Shown one piece after another: positions 1-8,036 of a stretch of 64,000 nucleotides of DNA (its first letter is position 1; the number at the start of each line of letters is the position of its first letter). This stretch comes from Lachnospira pectinoschiza. GTDB lineage: Bacteria > Bacillota > Clostridia > Lachnospirales > Lachnospiraceae. The stretch spans positions 310,001-374,000 of the forward strand of contig NZ_FNHZ01000002.1 in assembly GCF_900103815.1 (NCBI RefSeq). Reading direction: 5' to 3'. A program made the position numbers and the translations under genes. The notes under the pieces are model-generated. The model saw nothing but the letters and a program-made list of their open reading frames with translations. It was not told the DNA's origin and did not search any database.

Positions 1-36
1 AGGTTAAACCTAAAAATTAAAAAAAGAGGAAAAAAT

Positions 37-990
37 ATGATTACAGTTGATATTAACAACAATGGTGATTTTACTTCCATTCAGGAAGCCATTAACTCCC
101 TTAAGGACACTTCAAAGGGTGTTACAATTTTTATTAAAAATGGAGTCTACAAGGAAAGAGTAGAAATTTTAAAGGACAATGTTAGCTTAATTGGTGAGTC
201 AAGAGACGGCGTTATCATTACTGAGAGCTACTATGCTAACGAGATTTTAGAGGATGGTGTTAAGCGAGGCACTTTTAGATCTTACACTTTCATGGTAAAT
301 GCTAACAATTTCCACGCTACTAATATTACTTTTAAAAACGAGGCTGGCTTTGGAAAAATGGTTGGCCAGGCCGTAGCAGTTTACGCTGAAGGGGATAAGA
401 TTACATTTAAGAACTGTGCCATGTATGGTCATCAGGATACTTTATTTACAGGTCCACTTCCAAAGGCAGAAAAGCAAGTTGGCGGCTTTACAGGCCCTAC
501 AATGGACGCCGAAAGAAGAATTGTTCATCAGTTATATGAGGATTGCTATATTGAAGGTGAAGTTGACTTTATCTTTGGTAGCGCAGTTTGCTATTTTAAC
601 CGCTGTACTCTCTACGCTCTTGATAGAAACGAGAAGATTAATAGCTACTACACAGCCCCTTCAACTTACGAAGAATCTAAGTACGGCTATGTCTTTAACA
701 AATGTATCTTAACAGGCAACTGTCCTAAGCATACTGTTTCTTTATCAAGACCTTGGAGAATTTATGCTAAGGCTGTATTTATTGATTGTGAATATTCAGA
801 TCAGGTTATTGAGGAAGGTTTCTGTGACTGGAATAAGCCAGAATCTCATGAAACTGTAAATTACTTTGAATATAATGGACATGGCCCTGGATTTACACCA
901 TCAAAAAGAGCTGCCTTTTCAAAGCAGCTCAATAATCTTGAAGTTCAAGCCTACACTAAAGAAAAAGTTCTTGGTCCAGACTTTAATTAA
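37..990 (+). CDS. Pectinesterase (CE8), apparently cytoplasmic
   Basis: This 317-residue protein should remove methyl esters from pectin or pectin oligomers. The family signatures are in order: GQAVAVYA (110-117, Gln111), HQDTLFT (132-138, Gln133 and Asp134), DFIFGSA (177-183, Asp177) and RPWR (238-241), which supply the catalytic Gln, Asp, Asp and Arg of carbohydrate esterase family 8. There is no signal peptide or membrane segment, and the protein starts directly with the first beta-helix strand. I infer that it acts inside the cell on imported methylated oligogalacturonides. An AGAGGA ribosome site lies 6-7 bases before the ATG. It is convergent with the lipoprotein gene, only 14 bases away, so its operon partners must lie before the window. 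Confidence 0.93.
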   Translation: MITVDINNNGDFTSIQEAINSLKDTSKGVTIFIKNGVYKERVEILKDNVSLIGESRDGVIITESYYANEILEDGVKRGTFRSYTFMVNANNFHATNITFKNEAGFGKMVGQAVAVYAEGDKITFKNCAMYGHQDTLFTGPLPKAEKQVGGFTGPTMDAERRIVHQLYEDCYIEGEVDFIFGSAVCYFNRCTLYALDRNEKINSYYTAPSTYEESKYGYVFNKCILTGNCPKHTVSLSRPWRIYAKAVFIDCEYSDQVIEEGFCDWNKPESHETVNYFEYNGHGPGFTPSKRAAFSKQLNNLEVQAYTKEKVLGPDFN

Positions 991-1004
991 ATTTTATATA
1001 GGTT

Positions 1005-1751
1005 TTATTTAAGTGTTATGGAACCTAAGCTTTCTCCATCCTTTGTTGCTGTAAGGGTTGAGGAAGCTACGCTTCCTTCTAATTCACTTGGAATCTGGAA
1101 TAATACAACTGCTGTATAGCTCTCTCCTGCATTGATTGTCACATTTGACAAGGTTAGGAGAGAGTTTTTTAATAGTGTGGCATAGTTTGTATAGCTTGTG
1201 CCTGACACCTTTAATTTCATTAATACGCCAGCATTTGTTGTATTAGCAGTAATTGCAGCTGAAGAATTATTTACAATAGTAAATTCCACACCTACAACTA
1301 CTCTATCTGACTCAGCAGGAACATAGATGGAATCCGGATTTAAAGGATAACTAGATCCTACTGAATATTTACTATAAGTTATGCTACATGAAGTTATACC
1401 AAGAGCAGTTGGCAAAGTATCTGAAAGACTTGCTGCTGCCGTAGTTGTAGTAGTTGTGCTTGATGAACCTGAACTAGAGCCTGAACTTAGAGTTGTTGAC
1501 TCTGTTTCAGTCGTAGTTTTAGAACTAGAGGTCTCAGTCTCTGATTCTGTTGACTTATGATAGCCGTAAAGGGCATCGTATAACTTAGTGTATTTCCACT
1601 CATTTTCATAGGAATATCTAAGCATAACTCCAGCCGCATACTGGCTTATAATATCTTCTTGTTCTTCTGTTATTGTTACATCTCCACTACAGCCTTGAAT
1701 CTGTAAAAAGGCTAATACAGTTATTAGACTTACTAGAATCTTTTTCTTCAT
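1005..1751 (-). CDS. Lipoprotein with Ser/Thr linker and Ig-like C-terminal domain
   Basis: The 248-residue product has a type II signal peptide with lipobox IQGC and Cys21 as the lipidated residue. A short alpha-helical stretch (25-65) follows, then a Ser/Thr-rich linker (about 67-108). The C-terminal domain of about 140 residues is rich in beta strands and resembles DUF4352-type immunoglobulin-like domains (VVVGVEFTIVNNSS near 150-163). It begins 21 bases after the histidine kinase stop, so it is the last gene of the signalling operon and may be its output or a sensor accessory at the outer face of the membrane. The exact function is unknown and the domain assignment is by pattern only. Confidence 0.75.
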   Translation of the reverse strand: MKKKILVSLITVLAFLQIQGCSGDVTITEEQEDIISQYAAGVMLRYSYENEWKYTKLYDALYGYHKSTESETETSSSKTTTETESTTLSSGSSSGSSSTTTTTTAAASLSDTLPTALGITSCSITYSKYSVGSSYPLNPDSIYVPAESDRVVVGVEFTIVNNSSAAITANTTNAGVLMKLKVSGTSYTNYATLLKNSLLTLSNVTINAGESYTAVVLFQIPSELEGSVASSTLTATKDGESLGSITLK

Positions 1752-1772
1752 GTGGCCCCTCCTTAAGGACTG

Positions 1773-3494
1773 CTACTTTACGTCACAATCCAAATCAAAC
1801 CAGAACTCTACTCCATTAGAAACATTCCTAGCTCCATATCCTTTGCCCATAGATGTCATAATAGCCTTTACAATTGAAAGGCCAATTCCGTTACCGCCAT
1901 ACTCTCTAGTTCTTGCCTTATCTACCTTATAGAACTTTTCCCAAATTCTATCAATATCTTCGGCAGGTATTGGATTTCCTGTGTTAAATACGGATACTCT
2001 CACATTTTTATCATCAGGTCTTTCTAGTTTGACCCTAATTTCTTTTTCGTTAGCGCAGTGATTAATCGCATTAGTAATATAGTTTGTCACTACCTCTTCG
2101 ATTTTGTACTCATCACCCCATACGTCTATATTTATATCGGATGATTCGTAAATAATCTTTATGTCATTTTGCTTTGCTCTTAAAGAATTTGCATTAACTA
2201 CTGACTGTAAAAGATCATTTATATTAAATCTTTCCATTACTAACTCATCATCGCCAAATTCTAGCTGATTGAGGGTTAATAATCTCTTAACCATAACGCT
2301 CATTTTATTGGCCTCATCAGTAATTACATCAAGATAAAAATCTCTACTTTCCTTATCGTCTGCAATTCCATCCTTTAAGCCTTCTGCATAACCTTGAATT
2401 AAAGCAATTGGTGTTTTTAACTCATGAGATACATTTGATAGGAAATCTGTTCGCATTTTTTCAATCTGCTCCTTCTTATCAATATCTCTTTTAAGTTCTA
2501 GGTTAGCTGACTTAAGCCTTGAGATGTTATCCTCTAATTTAGCTGACATGTTATTCATACTATGTCCTAAAAGTCCAACCTCACCCTTATCTTTTCCTGT
2601 ATATCGCACATTAAAGTCAAGTTCTGACATACGCTCAGAAATATGTGCTAACTGCTTAATTGGCTTTGAAATATAAGCTGAGAAAATAAACACAGCGATT
2701 ACACCTATAGCTAAAACACTTAGTCCTACGTAGCGAATTAATGTATTGGAAATTTCAATATTATCTTTAATACTCTGGATTGGCAATCTAACAATTATAG
2801 AATCTCCGTTATCAAGAGTTCCCCATAATTCAAGATAGTAATCAGCCATGACAGAATCGTAAATCTTCTGTATTGTATAGTTACTGTTTTCCTGCAAAAC
2901 CTCGCTTGTCTCGCTATCAAACTTATCATAGTTTAGCTTATAGCCTCCATCACCTGAAGATTGATCTTCCTTTTCAGGCGGCTCATTTTTACTTCCTGCA
3001 TCAGAATTATTCTTATCTCCCTGGTCTGAGCTTCCTGCATCTCCTGCTTCAGAATTCGAACCAGATTTATTCTCTGTATTGTCTTCTGACTGGCTCTCAG
3101 CCTCCGTTGCATTCTCACTAGAAGAATCTGTTACATTTTCCAAACCACCAGTAAGAATACTTAGCATAAGTCTTTGAAGGAGTCTGTCATCTCCTGAAGA
3201 ATTACTTACATAAACTGTAGACCAGCTGCTATCAACCACAAGAGCTGTCATGGCGTTTCCCGAAACATATCCATCAAGCTCTGCCATCATAGTTGACTTA
3301 GATATATCTCCATCATCGTATTGAAGCATAATCTCGTTTATCTTGTCATAAGTCTCACTCATGGTCTCCTGCTTGCCACTTATATAGAATTTTTCTGCAA
3401 ATGCAACATTTATTACAAGCAACAAAACAATCAAGCTTGCAACAATCGCAACTAATAACAGGGTTATTTTAAATCTAATTGAATGTATACCCAT
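1773..3494 (-). CDS. Sensor histidine kinase with acidic low-complexity sensor insert
   Basis: The 573-residue membrane kinase has transmembrane segments at about 10-32 and 252-275. Between them is an extracytoplasmic sensor region, then HAMP (about 275-327), HisKA with the H box SHELKTPIALIQ (His357), and an HATPase domain with the N box (NYITNAINH), NTGNPIP and GGNGIGLSIVKA. Residues about 122-184 of the sensor are a Ser/Glu/Asp/Asn/Gly-rich linker, unusual for a folded sensor domain. It should phosphorylate the OmpR-type regulator encoded 42 bases upstream. The ATG at 3494 has an AGGAG site nearby. The ligand is unknown; the lipoprotein encoded downstream suggests a cell-envelope signal. 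Confidence 0.93.
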   Translation of the reverse strand: MGIHSIRFKITLLLVAIVASLIVLLLVINVAFAEKFYISGKQETMSETYDKINEIMLQYDDGDISKSTMMAELDGYVSGNAMTALVVDSSWSTVYVSNSSGDDRLLQRLMLSILTGGLENVTDSSSENATEAESQSEDNTENKSGSNSEAGDAGSSDQGDKNNSDAGSKNEPPEKEDQSSGDGGYKLNYDKFDSETSEVLQENSNYTIQKIYDSVMADYYLELWGTLDNGDSIIVRLPIQSIKDNIEISNTLIRYVGLSVLAIGVIAVFIFSAYISKPIKQLAHISERMSELDFNVRYTGKDKGEVGLLGHSMNNMSAKLEDNISRLKSANLELKRDIDKKEQIEKMRTDFLSNVSHELKTPIALIQGYAEGLKDGIADDKESRDFYLDVITDEANKMSVMVKRLLTLNQLEFGDDELVMERFNINDLLQSVVNANSLRAKQNDIKIIYESSDINIDVWGDEYKIEEVVTNYITNAINHCANEKEIRVKLERPDDKNVRVSVFNTGNPIPAEDIDRIWEKFYKVDKARTREYGGNGIGLSIVKAIMTSMGKGYGARNVSNGVEFWFDLDCDVK

Positions 3495-3536
3495 TTCTTC
3501 TCCTGCCTCTATTTAATATACCGTACTCCGACTGAG

Positions 3537-4211
3537 TTAAAAATCGAATTTGTAGCCCATGCCCCAAATTGTCTTAATATAATCTCCTTTTTCACCCATC
3601 TTCTTACGGAGCTTCTTAACATGGGTATCAATTGTTCTTGCATCACCAAAATAGTCGTAATTCCAAACATTATTAAGGATTTTCTCTCTTGATAATGCAA
3701 TTCCTTTATTCTCAACAAAGTAAGTCAAAAGCTCAAACTCCTTAAAGCTTAAGTCAATTTCCTCACCATCTATCTTTACAATATGTGCTGCCTTATCAAT
3801 GACAATGCCGCCAATCTCAACGCTTTCGCTATTATCCACGCCATAAGTTCTTCTAATTATGGCATCTACTCTAGCTGTAAGGATTTTTGGTGAAAATGGC
3901 TTGCTGATATATTCGTCAGCGCCTACCTCAAAGCCTTGTAACTCATCCTTTTCTTCGCCCTTTGCTGTAAGCATAATAATTGGCACCTTAGAATCTTTTC
4001 TAATTGTTTTGCAAACTTCCCAACCATCCATCTTTGGCATCATAACATCAAGAATAATAAGGGAAATGTCTTTATTCTCATAAAAAACATCAATGGCCTC
4101 TTCTCCATCTGCTGCCTCTAAGACTTCGTAGCCTGCCTTAGTTAAGAAATCACTAACTAACTTTCTCATTCTGCTCTCATCATCTACCATTAAGATTCTA
4201 ACTTTATCCAT
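3537..4211 (-). CDS. OmpR/PhoB-family response regulator
   Basis: This 224-residue regulator has a receiver domain (acidic pocket Asp10-Asp11, phospho-acceptor Asp55, Thr82, Lys104) and a C-terminal winged helix ending in the usual IKTIWGMGYKF. It is the partner of the kinase that follows 42 bases later. The stop codon and the bases after it belong to a 16-bp sequence (3526-3541) that also lies just after the YfhO gene at 45.7 kb. The 54-base gap to the upstream membrane protein gene and the promoter at 5118-5146 suggest a four-gene operon. The target genes are unknown. Confidence 0.95.
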   Translation of the reverse strand: MDKVRILMVDDESRMRKLVSDFLTKAGYEVLEAADGEEAIDVFYENKDISLIILDVMMPKMDGWEVCKTIRKDSKVPIIMLTAKGEEKDELQGFEVGADEYISKPFSPKILTARVDAIIRRTYGVDNSESVEIGGIVIDKAAHIVKIDGEEIDLSFKEFELLTYFVENKGIALSREKILNNVWNYDYFGDARTIDTHVKKLRKKMGEKGDYIKTIWGMGYKFDF

Positions 4212-4265
4212 TAATAAGTCCTCCTAAGTTTATCAATTGTAATCCTCTTCTTAATTTATTATTCT

Positions 4266-5063
4266 CTACTCTGGTTTTGTAGTTTCGGGCTTGCTTTCAT
4301 TTTCATTACTAGTATCTAAATCTCTGTTAGCACTTTCGCTCTCGCCCTTAGCCTCGTCTTCATCAGAATAAACGCCCGCCTTAATGGATGCACTTTCTAA
4401 CTCGTATTGAAGCTTATTTAGGTCAGATTCCTTCTGCTTTAAATAAGCTTCCTTTGATTCTAATTCCTGCGCCCAGCTTGCATATTTATCCTGAATACTA
4501 ATTTCGTAATTTACGATATTAGTATTGGTTCCAGTATTCACAATAACAAACATAGCTATTATAACTGCAGCAAAAAAACCTATAACAATTAGGCTTTTTA
4601 TATATTTATTGCGGTACTTTGCAACTAAAATGGTAAGCTCATGAATTTCTGACTTGTGCATTACCTTCTCTCTTCGCCTGTCTATCTCAGCCTGAGTATC
4701 ACTCTTAATAGGAATTGGCCTAATTCTATCATTTGGAATACTTGGACTTTGATACAGGAACTGCTGCAAATTCTTTAGGTAGCTTATACCTAAAGAGGTT
4801 GTAAATAGCTGTCTGTCAATTATTTTATTGTAAAGAATAAACACCTGCTTTGGATCTTTTGAGTCCGTCTTTGATGACAAATACTTTATAGCTGCCATCT
4901 CGTCTTTAGCTGCCTCAGCCTCTTGACTTGTCTTAAAATTATAACCGCCAACTACAAAGGCTTTCTCCTTCTTTTCCTTGGCTTTATTATAATTGTCACT
5001 GGCCTTTTTTCTGGCTTTTCTTAACTCTTCATCCTCAGCGCTAATCTCTTTTTCTTCAGCCAT
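4266..5063 (-). CDS. Conserved-type membrane protein with coiled coil, unknown function
   Basis: I do not recognise this 265-residue protein. A charged N-terminal half (1-150, rich in Lys/Glu/Asp) precedes one transmembrane segment at about 156-178. After that comes a predicted coiled coil (about 190-230) and a disordered Glu/Ser/Asp tail. With a cytoplasmic N-terminus, the coiled coil would lie outside the cell, a layout used by scaffolding or sensor-coupling proteins. It is the first gene downstream of a good promoter and precedes the response regulator by 54 bases, so it probably belongs to the same system. No enzymatic motif is visible. Confidence 0.72.
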   Translation of the reverse strand: MAEEKEISAEDEELRKARKKASDNYNKAKEKKEKAFVVGGYNFKTSQEAEAAKDEMAAIKYLSSKTDSKDPKQVFILYNKIIDRQLFTTSLGISYLKNLQQFLYQSPSIPNDRIRPIPIKSDTQAEIDRRREKVMHKSEIHELTILVAKYRNKYIKSLIVIGFFAAVIIAMFVIVNTGTNTNIVNYEISIQDKYASWAQELESKEAYLKQKESDLNKLQYELESASIKAGVYSDEDEAKGESESANRDLDTSNENESKPETTKPE

Positions 5064-5117
5064 ATTTTGCCCCTCATATAATAAAATTTATATATTTTCA
5101 CGTTAATAACTAATTTT

Positions 5118-5146
5118 ATTTTATCATTACGGACATAAAATGGCAA
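5118..5146 (-). promoter_or_regulatory. Sigma-A promoter of the signalling operon
   Basis: Read on the minus strand, TTGCCA (5141-5146) and TAAAAT (5118-5123) are separated by 17 bases. The bases TGA just before the -10 make it an extended -10. Transcription would start near 5111, giving a leader of about 48 bases before the ATG at 5063. Confidence 0.6.
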
Positions 5147-5226
5147 ATAGTTCAATAAGATTATCAATTGTATTCTAGTATAAACTTGTGTATTTCATGT
5201 GTATTCACGGAATTTTCTTACATTTG

Positions 5227-5258
5227 TAAAGCGGACATTCGGAATCCGCTTCGCTACT
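5227..5258 (+). repeat. Dispersed 32-bp repeat, copy 1
   Basis: This copy is identical over 32 bases to the reverse complement of 20406-20437, and differs from 30556-30587 at two central positions. Its core is an imperfect hairpin, AAGCGGA and TCCGCTT around a 9-base loop, followed by CGCTACT. It is far more GC-rich than the surrounding DNA and sits just beside the inverted-repeat element at 5265-5388. Confidence 0.85.
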
Positions 5259-5264
5259 TACCTA

Positions 5265-5388
5265 TGAACGCAGTGGCACTTTGTGTCACCTGTCAGAAGG
5301 GGCTTTAACCCCTTCTGACACTAGTAAGCTTTATACCCCCGCTTAAAGCTTACGCTTTTGAAGCGGGGGATTGCTTACACTGCGTTCA
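5265..5388. repeat. Mini-element with 11-bp terminal inverted repeats and nested hairpins
   Basis: Perfect 11-bp terminal inverted repeats TGAACGCAGTG (5265-5275) and CACTGCGTTCA (5378-5388) enclose a perfect 12-bp hairpin (5291-5320). They also enclose two overlapping stems that cannot form together: 5324-5332 with 5345-5353, and 5336-5344 with 5361-5369 (CCCCCGCTT with AAGCGGGGG). The element lies 5 bases after the stop of the GH25 gene. It could be a small non-autonomous mobile element or a structured 3' end. I see no terminal duplication that proves mobility. The stretch 5064-5393 otherwise holds only a promoter and the dispersed repeat. Confidence 0.7.
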
Positions 5389-5393
5389 AAAGC

Positions 5394-6959
5394 TTATACA
5401 GCTGTTAAATAGCTTGTTACACAATAGTAGATTTCTCCATTATAAATCACCTGAGCCCAGCCATAAGTTGATGTTGCAACTACTACTAGATTGGTACCGT
5501 TTTTTATGCTTGTTGCTACATTGTCTTCATCCTGCTCAGGATAAGTTCTTAAATTTATCTCCTCCTTAGCTGTAGCTGTATAGCTTGTACAAAGGCTAAA
5601 GCTAAGCAAAGTTCCGTCTGCCCTTGTATAAGACACTGGCAAGTTATAGGTTACAGAGTCAACAGTTACAGCAGTTGTTGTTGATGAAAATGTACCGCCT
5701 GTGCTAGTTTCACTAGTTGTATCTGAGCTTGTACTTGTAGTTTCTGTTGTGCTTGACGAGCTTGAACTACTAGTAGAGCTTGAAGAACTAGAGCTGCTTG
5801 AACTTGTTGATGAACTAGACGAACTTGAACTGCTTGAACTTGTTGATGAGCTAGATGAACTTGTTGTTTCTGTGTCTGAAGATACAGTAGAACCTGACTT
5901 TGTTAGGTAATAACAAACATCTAAATCCACACTACCTGAAATTCCACTTACAGAACCCGAACTTGTAAACTGCCAGAAGCTATAAGCTCCAGAATATGAT
6001 GGATTAGTAATGTCTGGATAAACTCCAGCATCTAAATACTGAGCTACCCAAACCTTATAGCTTGCTGAAATTGTAGAGGCATTTAGGTAGTTCTTTAAAC
6101 TATAGGCATTACTATAAAAAATTGCTGTGTAACCAGAACTTGAAATCTTATTTAAAAAGGCCATAGCATTAGCTGTTCTTTGGCTTGTAGAAAGGCCGTA
6201 AATTCGACTAGAATCGTTTGTAAATCCTTCATAGTCAAATGCTATGCCTAAGTTAATTGAGACGCCGTATTCGCTTAATTTAGCAAGTACCCAGTTTGCC
6301 TCTTCAACAGCTTCGTCTTCAGTAGTTGCTGTAGAATAAAAATACACACCTACCTTAAGGCCATTTGCAAGAGCCTGCTTAATATTATATTCAGCATATG
6401 GATCCTCACAAACTACACCAGTAGCTGTTGTTCTATATCCAATTCTTATAATGGCAAAATCAATTCCTGCACTAGCAACACTAGACCAGTCAATAGAGCC
6501 CTGCCACTTTGAAACATCTACACCTACTGCATAGGCTGAAGCTGCATAGGCACTTGAAGTTGCTGTTGTTGCAGTTGCAGTTCCTGTTTCAGACACCGAC
6601 TGACTCTCTGGATCTTCGCTAGTATCATTAGCGATTTCTTCAAGTTCCTCGCTTGTATACTTTGCATTATTAGTTACAATCTTAGCGCTATCCACAACTT
6701 CAGTTGACTCCTCAGTTGACTCACTTGTAGACTCATCACTTGTCTCCTCGCTTGATTCAACAGTTTCATCAGTGGAAGCTAAATCCTCAGTAGTTTCTGC
6801 CTGCACTTCCTTTGTAGTATTAGTGATATTATTTATTGCTACTACAGTTCCCGTAGTTACTGCGCCTACGGCTACTACAGAAGAAACTGCGCCAATGACA
6901 ACATTTTTCATACCAAATCTTAGAATAAGCTTGGCTATCTGTCCTTTTAAAAAATCCAT
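5394..6959 (-). CDS. Membrane-anchored GH25 muramidase with SH3b domain
   Basis: This 521-residue protein should cleave the MurNAc-GlcNAc bond of peptidoglycan. An N-terminal hydrophobic segment (about 19-42) anchors or exports it. An acidic Ser/Thr/Glu-rich stretch follows (50-130), then the GH25 barrel (about 143-355) with GVDVSKWQG (Asp148), IRIGYR and FDYEGF (Asp242, Glu244). A run of mostly Ser and Thr (about 361-425) leads to a C-terminal bacterial SH3 domain (about 450-521) that probably binds the cell wall. A GGAG ribosome site precedes the ATG. The gene follows the ssrA terminator and so should have its own promoter. A structured inverted-repeat element abuts its stop codon. Confidence 0.93.
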   Translation of the reverse strand: MDFLKGQIAKLILRFGMKNVVIGAVSSVVAVGAVTTGTVVAINNITNTTKEVQAETTEDLASTDETVESSEETSDESTSESTEESTEVVDSAKIVTNNAKYTSEELEEIANDTSEDPESQSVSETGTATATTATSSAYAASAYAVGVDVSKWQGSIDWSSVASAGIDFAIIRIGYRTTATGVVCEDPYAEYNIKQALANGLKVGVYFYSTATTEDEAVEEANWVLAKLSEYGVSINLGIAFDYEGFTNDSSRIYGLSTSQRTANAMAFLNKISSSGYTAIFYSNAYSLKNYLNASTISASYKVWVAQYLDAGVYPDITNPSYSGAYSFWQFTSSGSVSGISGSVDLDVCYYLTKSGSTVSSDTETTSSSSSSTSSSSSSSSSSSTSSSSSSSSSSTSSSSSSSTTETTSTSSDTTSETSTGGTFSSTTTAVTVDSVTYNLPVSYTRADGTLLSFSLCTSYTATAKEEINLRTYPEQDEDNVATSIKNGTNLVVVATSTYGWAQVIYNGEIYYCVTSYLTAV

Positions 6960-6977
6960 ATTATCTCCTTTTTAGGC

Positions 6978-7009
6978 AAAAAAATAAGTGCTAACTTACT
7001 AGCACTTAT
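6978..7009 (-). terminator. Intrinsic terminator of ssrA
   Basis: A perfect 10-bp stem (ATAAGTGCTA with TAGCACTTAT, loop of 6) is followed on the minus strand by a run of T. It lies 17 bases beyond the tmRNA 3' end. Confidence 0.9.
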
Positions 7010-7026
7010 CCTTCATCCAAACAAAA

Positions 7027-7365
7027 TGGAACTGAGGGGAGTCGAACCCCTGTCCGAAAACCCATTCACTGTTCTTCTACTATCATAGTTAACTATAGTT
7101 TCATTTCCTTACTAACCGGCAAGTTAACGCGCCAACTAGCTTAGTAGCTTCATAATACGCCCATTAGCCTCAAAGCTTTGGCTAAGTCGTTTCCTACTGA
7201 TACGAAGCCTGGGTCCTTGTGCGTAGGTTCACTAGGTCAGACTGCTGCCATTAGGCAGCGATTGCTAAATTTTCTTCAGCGTTTATATTTAATTTGGAAT
7301 TTAACGCATCACCCTGCGGATAGCTTCACCAGCTTCAAAATCCCCGTCGAAACCTTTACAGCCCC
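7027..7365 (-). ncRNA. ssrA: Transfer-messenger RNA (tmRNA)
   Basis: The 339-base RNA rescues stalled ribosomes by adding a degradation tag. The 5' end (7365) starts GGGGCTGTAAAGGTTTCGAC, the family signature. The 3' end has the T arm GGTTCGACTCCCC and acceptor strand CAGTTCC plus discriminator A. The acceptor stem pairs GGGGCTG with CAGTTCC, including two G-U pairs, and CCA is not encoded. The tag frame (7251-7280) reads AEENLAIAA followed by TAA. It is a one-piece tmRNA with its own consensus promoter and terminator, directly downstream of smpB and rnr, its protein partners. Confidence 0.96.
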
Positions 7366-7440
7366 GGAATTTATACTAGTAAATTATTAAAAACCTCTCC
7401 CGTCTCTAATAATGGTCTATTGACCATAACTAGCATAAAA

Positions 7441-7469
7441 ATATTAGCATTCAAAACTGCCTCTGTCAA
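7441..7469 (-). promoter_or_regulatory. Consensus promoter of ssrA
   Basis: On the minus strand, TTGACA (7464-7469) and TAATAT (7441-7446) are 17 bases apart. Transcription should start near 7434 and give a precursor with about 70 extra 5' bases to be trimmed to 7365. Confidence 0.85.
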
Positions 7470-7514
7470 GGAATTCACAGTAGTTTCACACTTATTGAAA
7501 GCTTAAAACTACTG

Positions 7515-7559
7515 TCCTAGAATCTTAATCTCCCAAAATCTAGGCTCCTAGAATCTTAA
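7515..7559 (-). repeat. 14-bp direct repeat spanning the smpB stop codon
   Basis: TTAAGATTCTAGGA occurs at 7546-7559, where it contains the last codons and TAG stop of smpB, and again 31 bases downstream at 7515-7528. A partial third match lies between them. Confidence 0.8.
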
Positions 7560-8027
7560 GTTTCTATTCTTTAATTCCTTTTGAGCCTGTCTTTCCTGAT
7601 CTCTCTTTGCAATAGACTCACGCTTATCGTAATTCTTCTTACCTCTTGCAAGACCAATCTCAATCTTTACCTTGCCCTGCTTAAAGTAAACCTGCAAAGG
7701 CACTAAAGTATAGCCCTTTGTAGCAATCTGACCTGAAAGCTTGCTTATCTCATTCTTGTGTAGCAAGAGCTTCTTTGGTCTTAAAGGATCTTTATTGAAA
7801 ATGTTACCCTTCTCGTAAGGTGTAATATTCATATTAATGGCAAAAACCTCGCCATTTTGAATCTGGATATAGGACTCCTTAATGGAACACTTGCCCTGTC
7901 TTAAAGACTTAACCTCTGTTCCATGTAGTACTAAACCAGCCTCAATCTTTTCCTCTATAAAGTAGTCATAGTAAGCTTTTTTATTATTAGCCACAAGTCT
8001 ATTACTGCTTTCACTAGACTTTCCCAT
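7548..8027 (-). CDS. smpB: SsrA-binding protein SmpB
   Basis: The 159-residue RNA-binding protein brings Ala-charged tmRNA to stalled ribosomes. It shows the family core: NKKAYYDYFIEEKIEAGLVL, GTEVKSLRQGK, HKNEISKLSGQ and the basic C-terminal tail (GKKNYDKRESIAKRD) that enters the mRNA channel. Length and order match the family. It starts 9 bases after the rnr stop, so the two are co-transcribed, and ssrA follows under its own promoter. Confidence 0.98.
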   Translation of the reverse strand: MGKSSESSNRLVANNKKAYYDYFIEEKIEAGLVLHGTEVKSLRQGKCSIKESYIQIQNGEVFAINMNITPYEKGNIFNKDPLRPKKLLLHKNEISKLSGQIATKGYTLVPLQVYFKQGKVKIEIGLARGKKNYDKRESIAKRDQERQAQKELKNRNLRF

Positions 8028-8036
8028 ATATAACTC

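Noticed and set aside
5740..5880. Repetitive DNA resembling a short tandem array or CRISPR
   Set aside because: The repeats are Ser and Thr codons of the muramidase linker, with no constant repeat-spacer pattern.
5701..5910. Open frame on the plus strand rich in Leu, Glu and Val
   Set aside because: It is the antisense reading of the Ser/Thr codon run in the GH25 linker; the periodic composition follows from that.
7178..7390. 70-codon frame on the plus strand
   Set aside because: It lies inside the tmRNA on the opposite strand.
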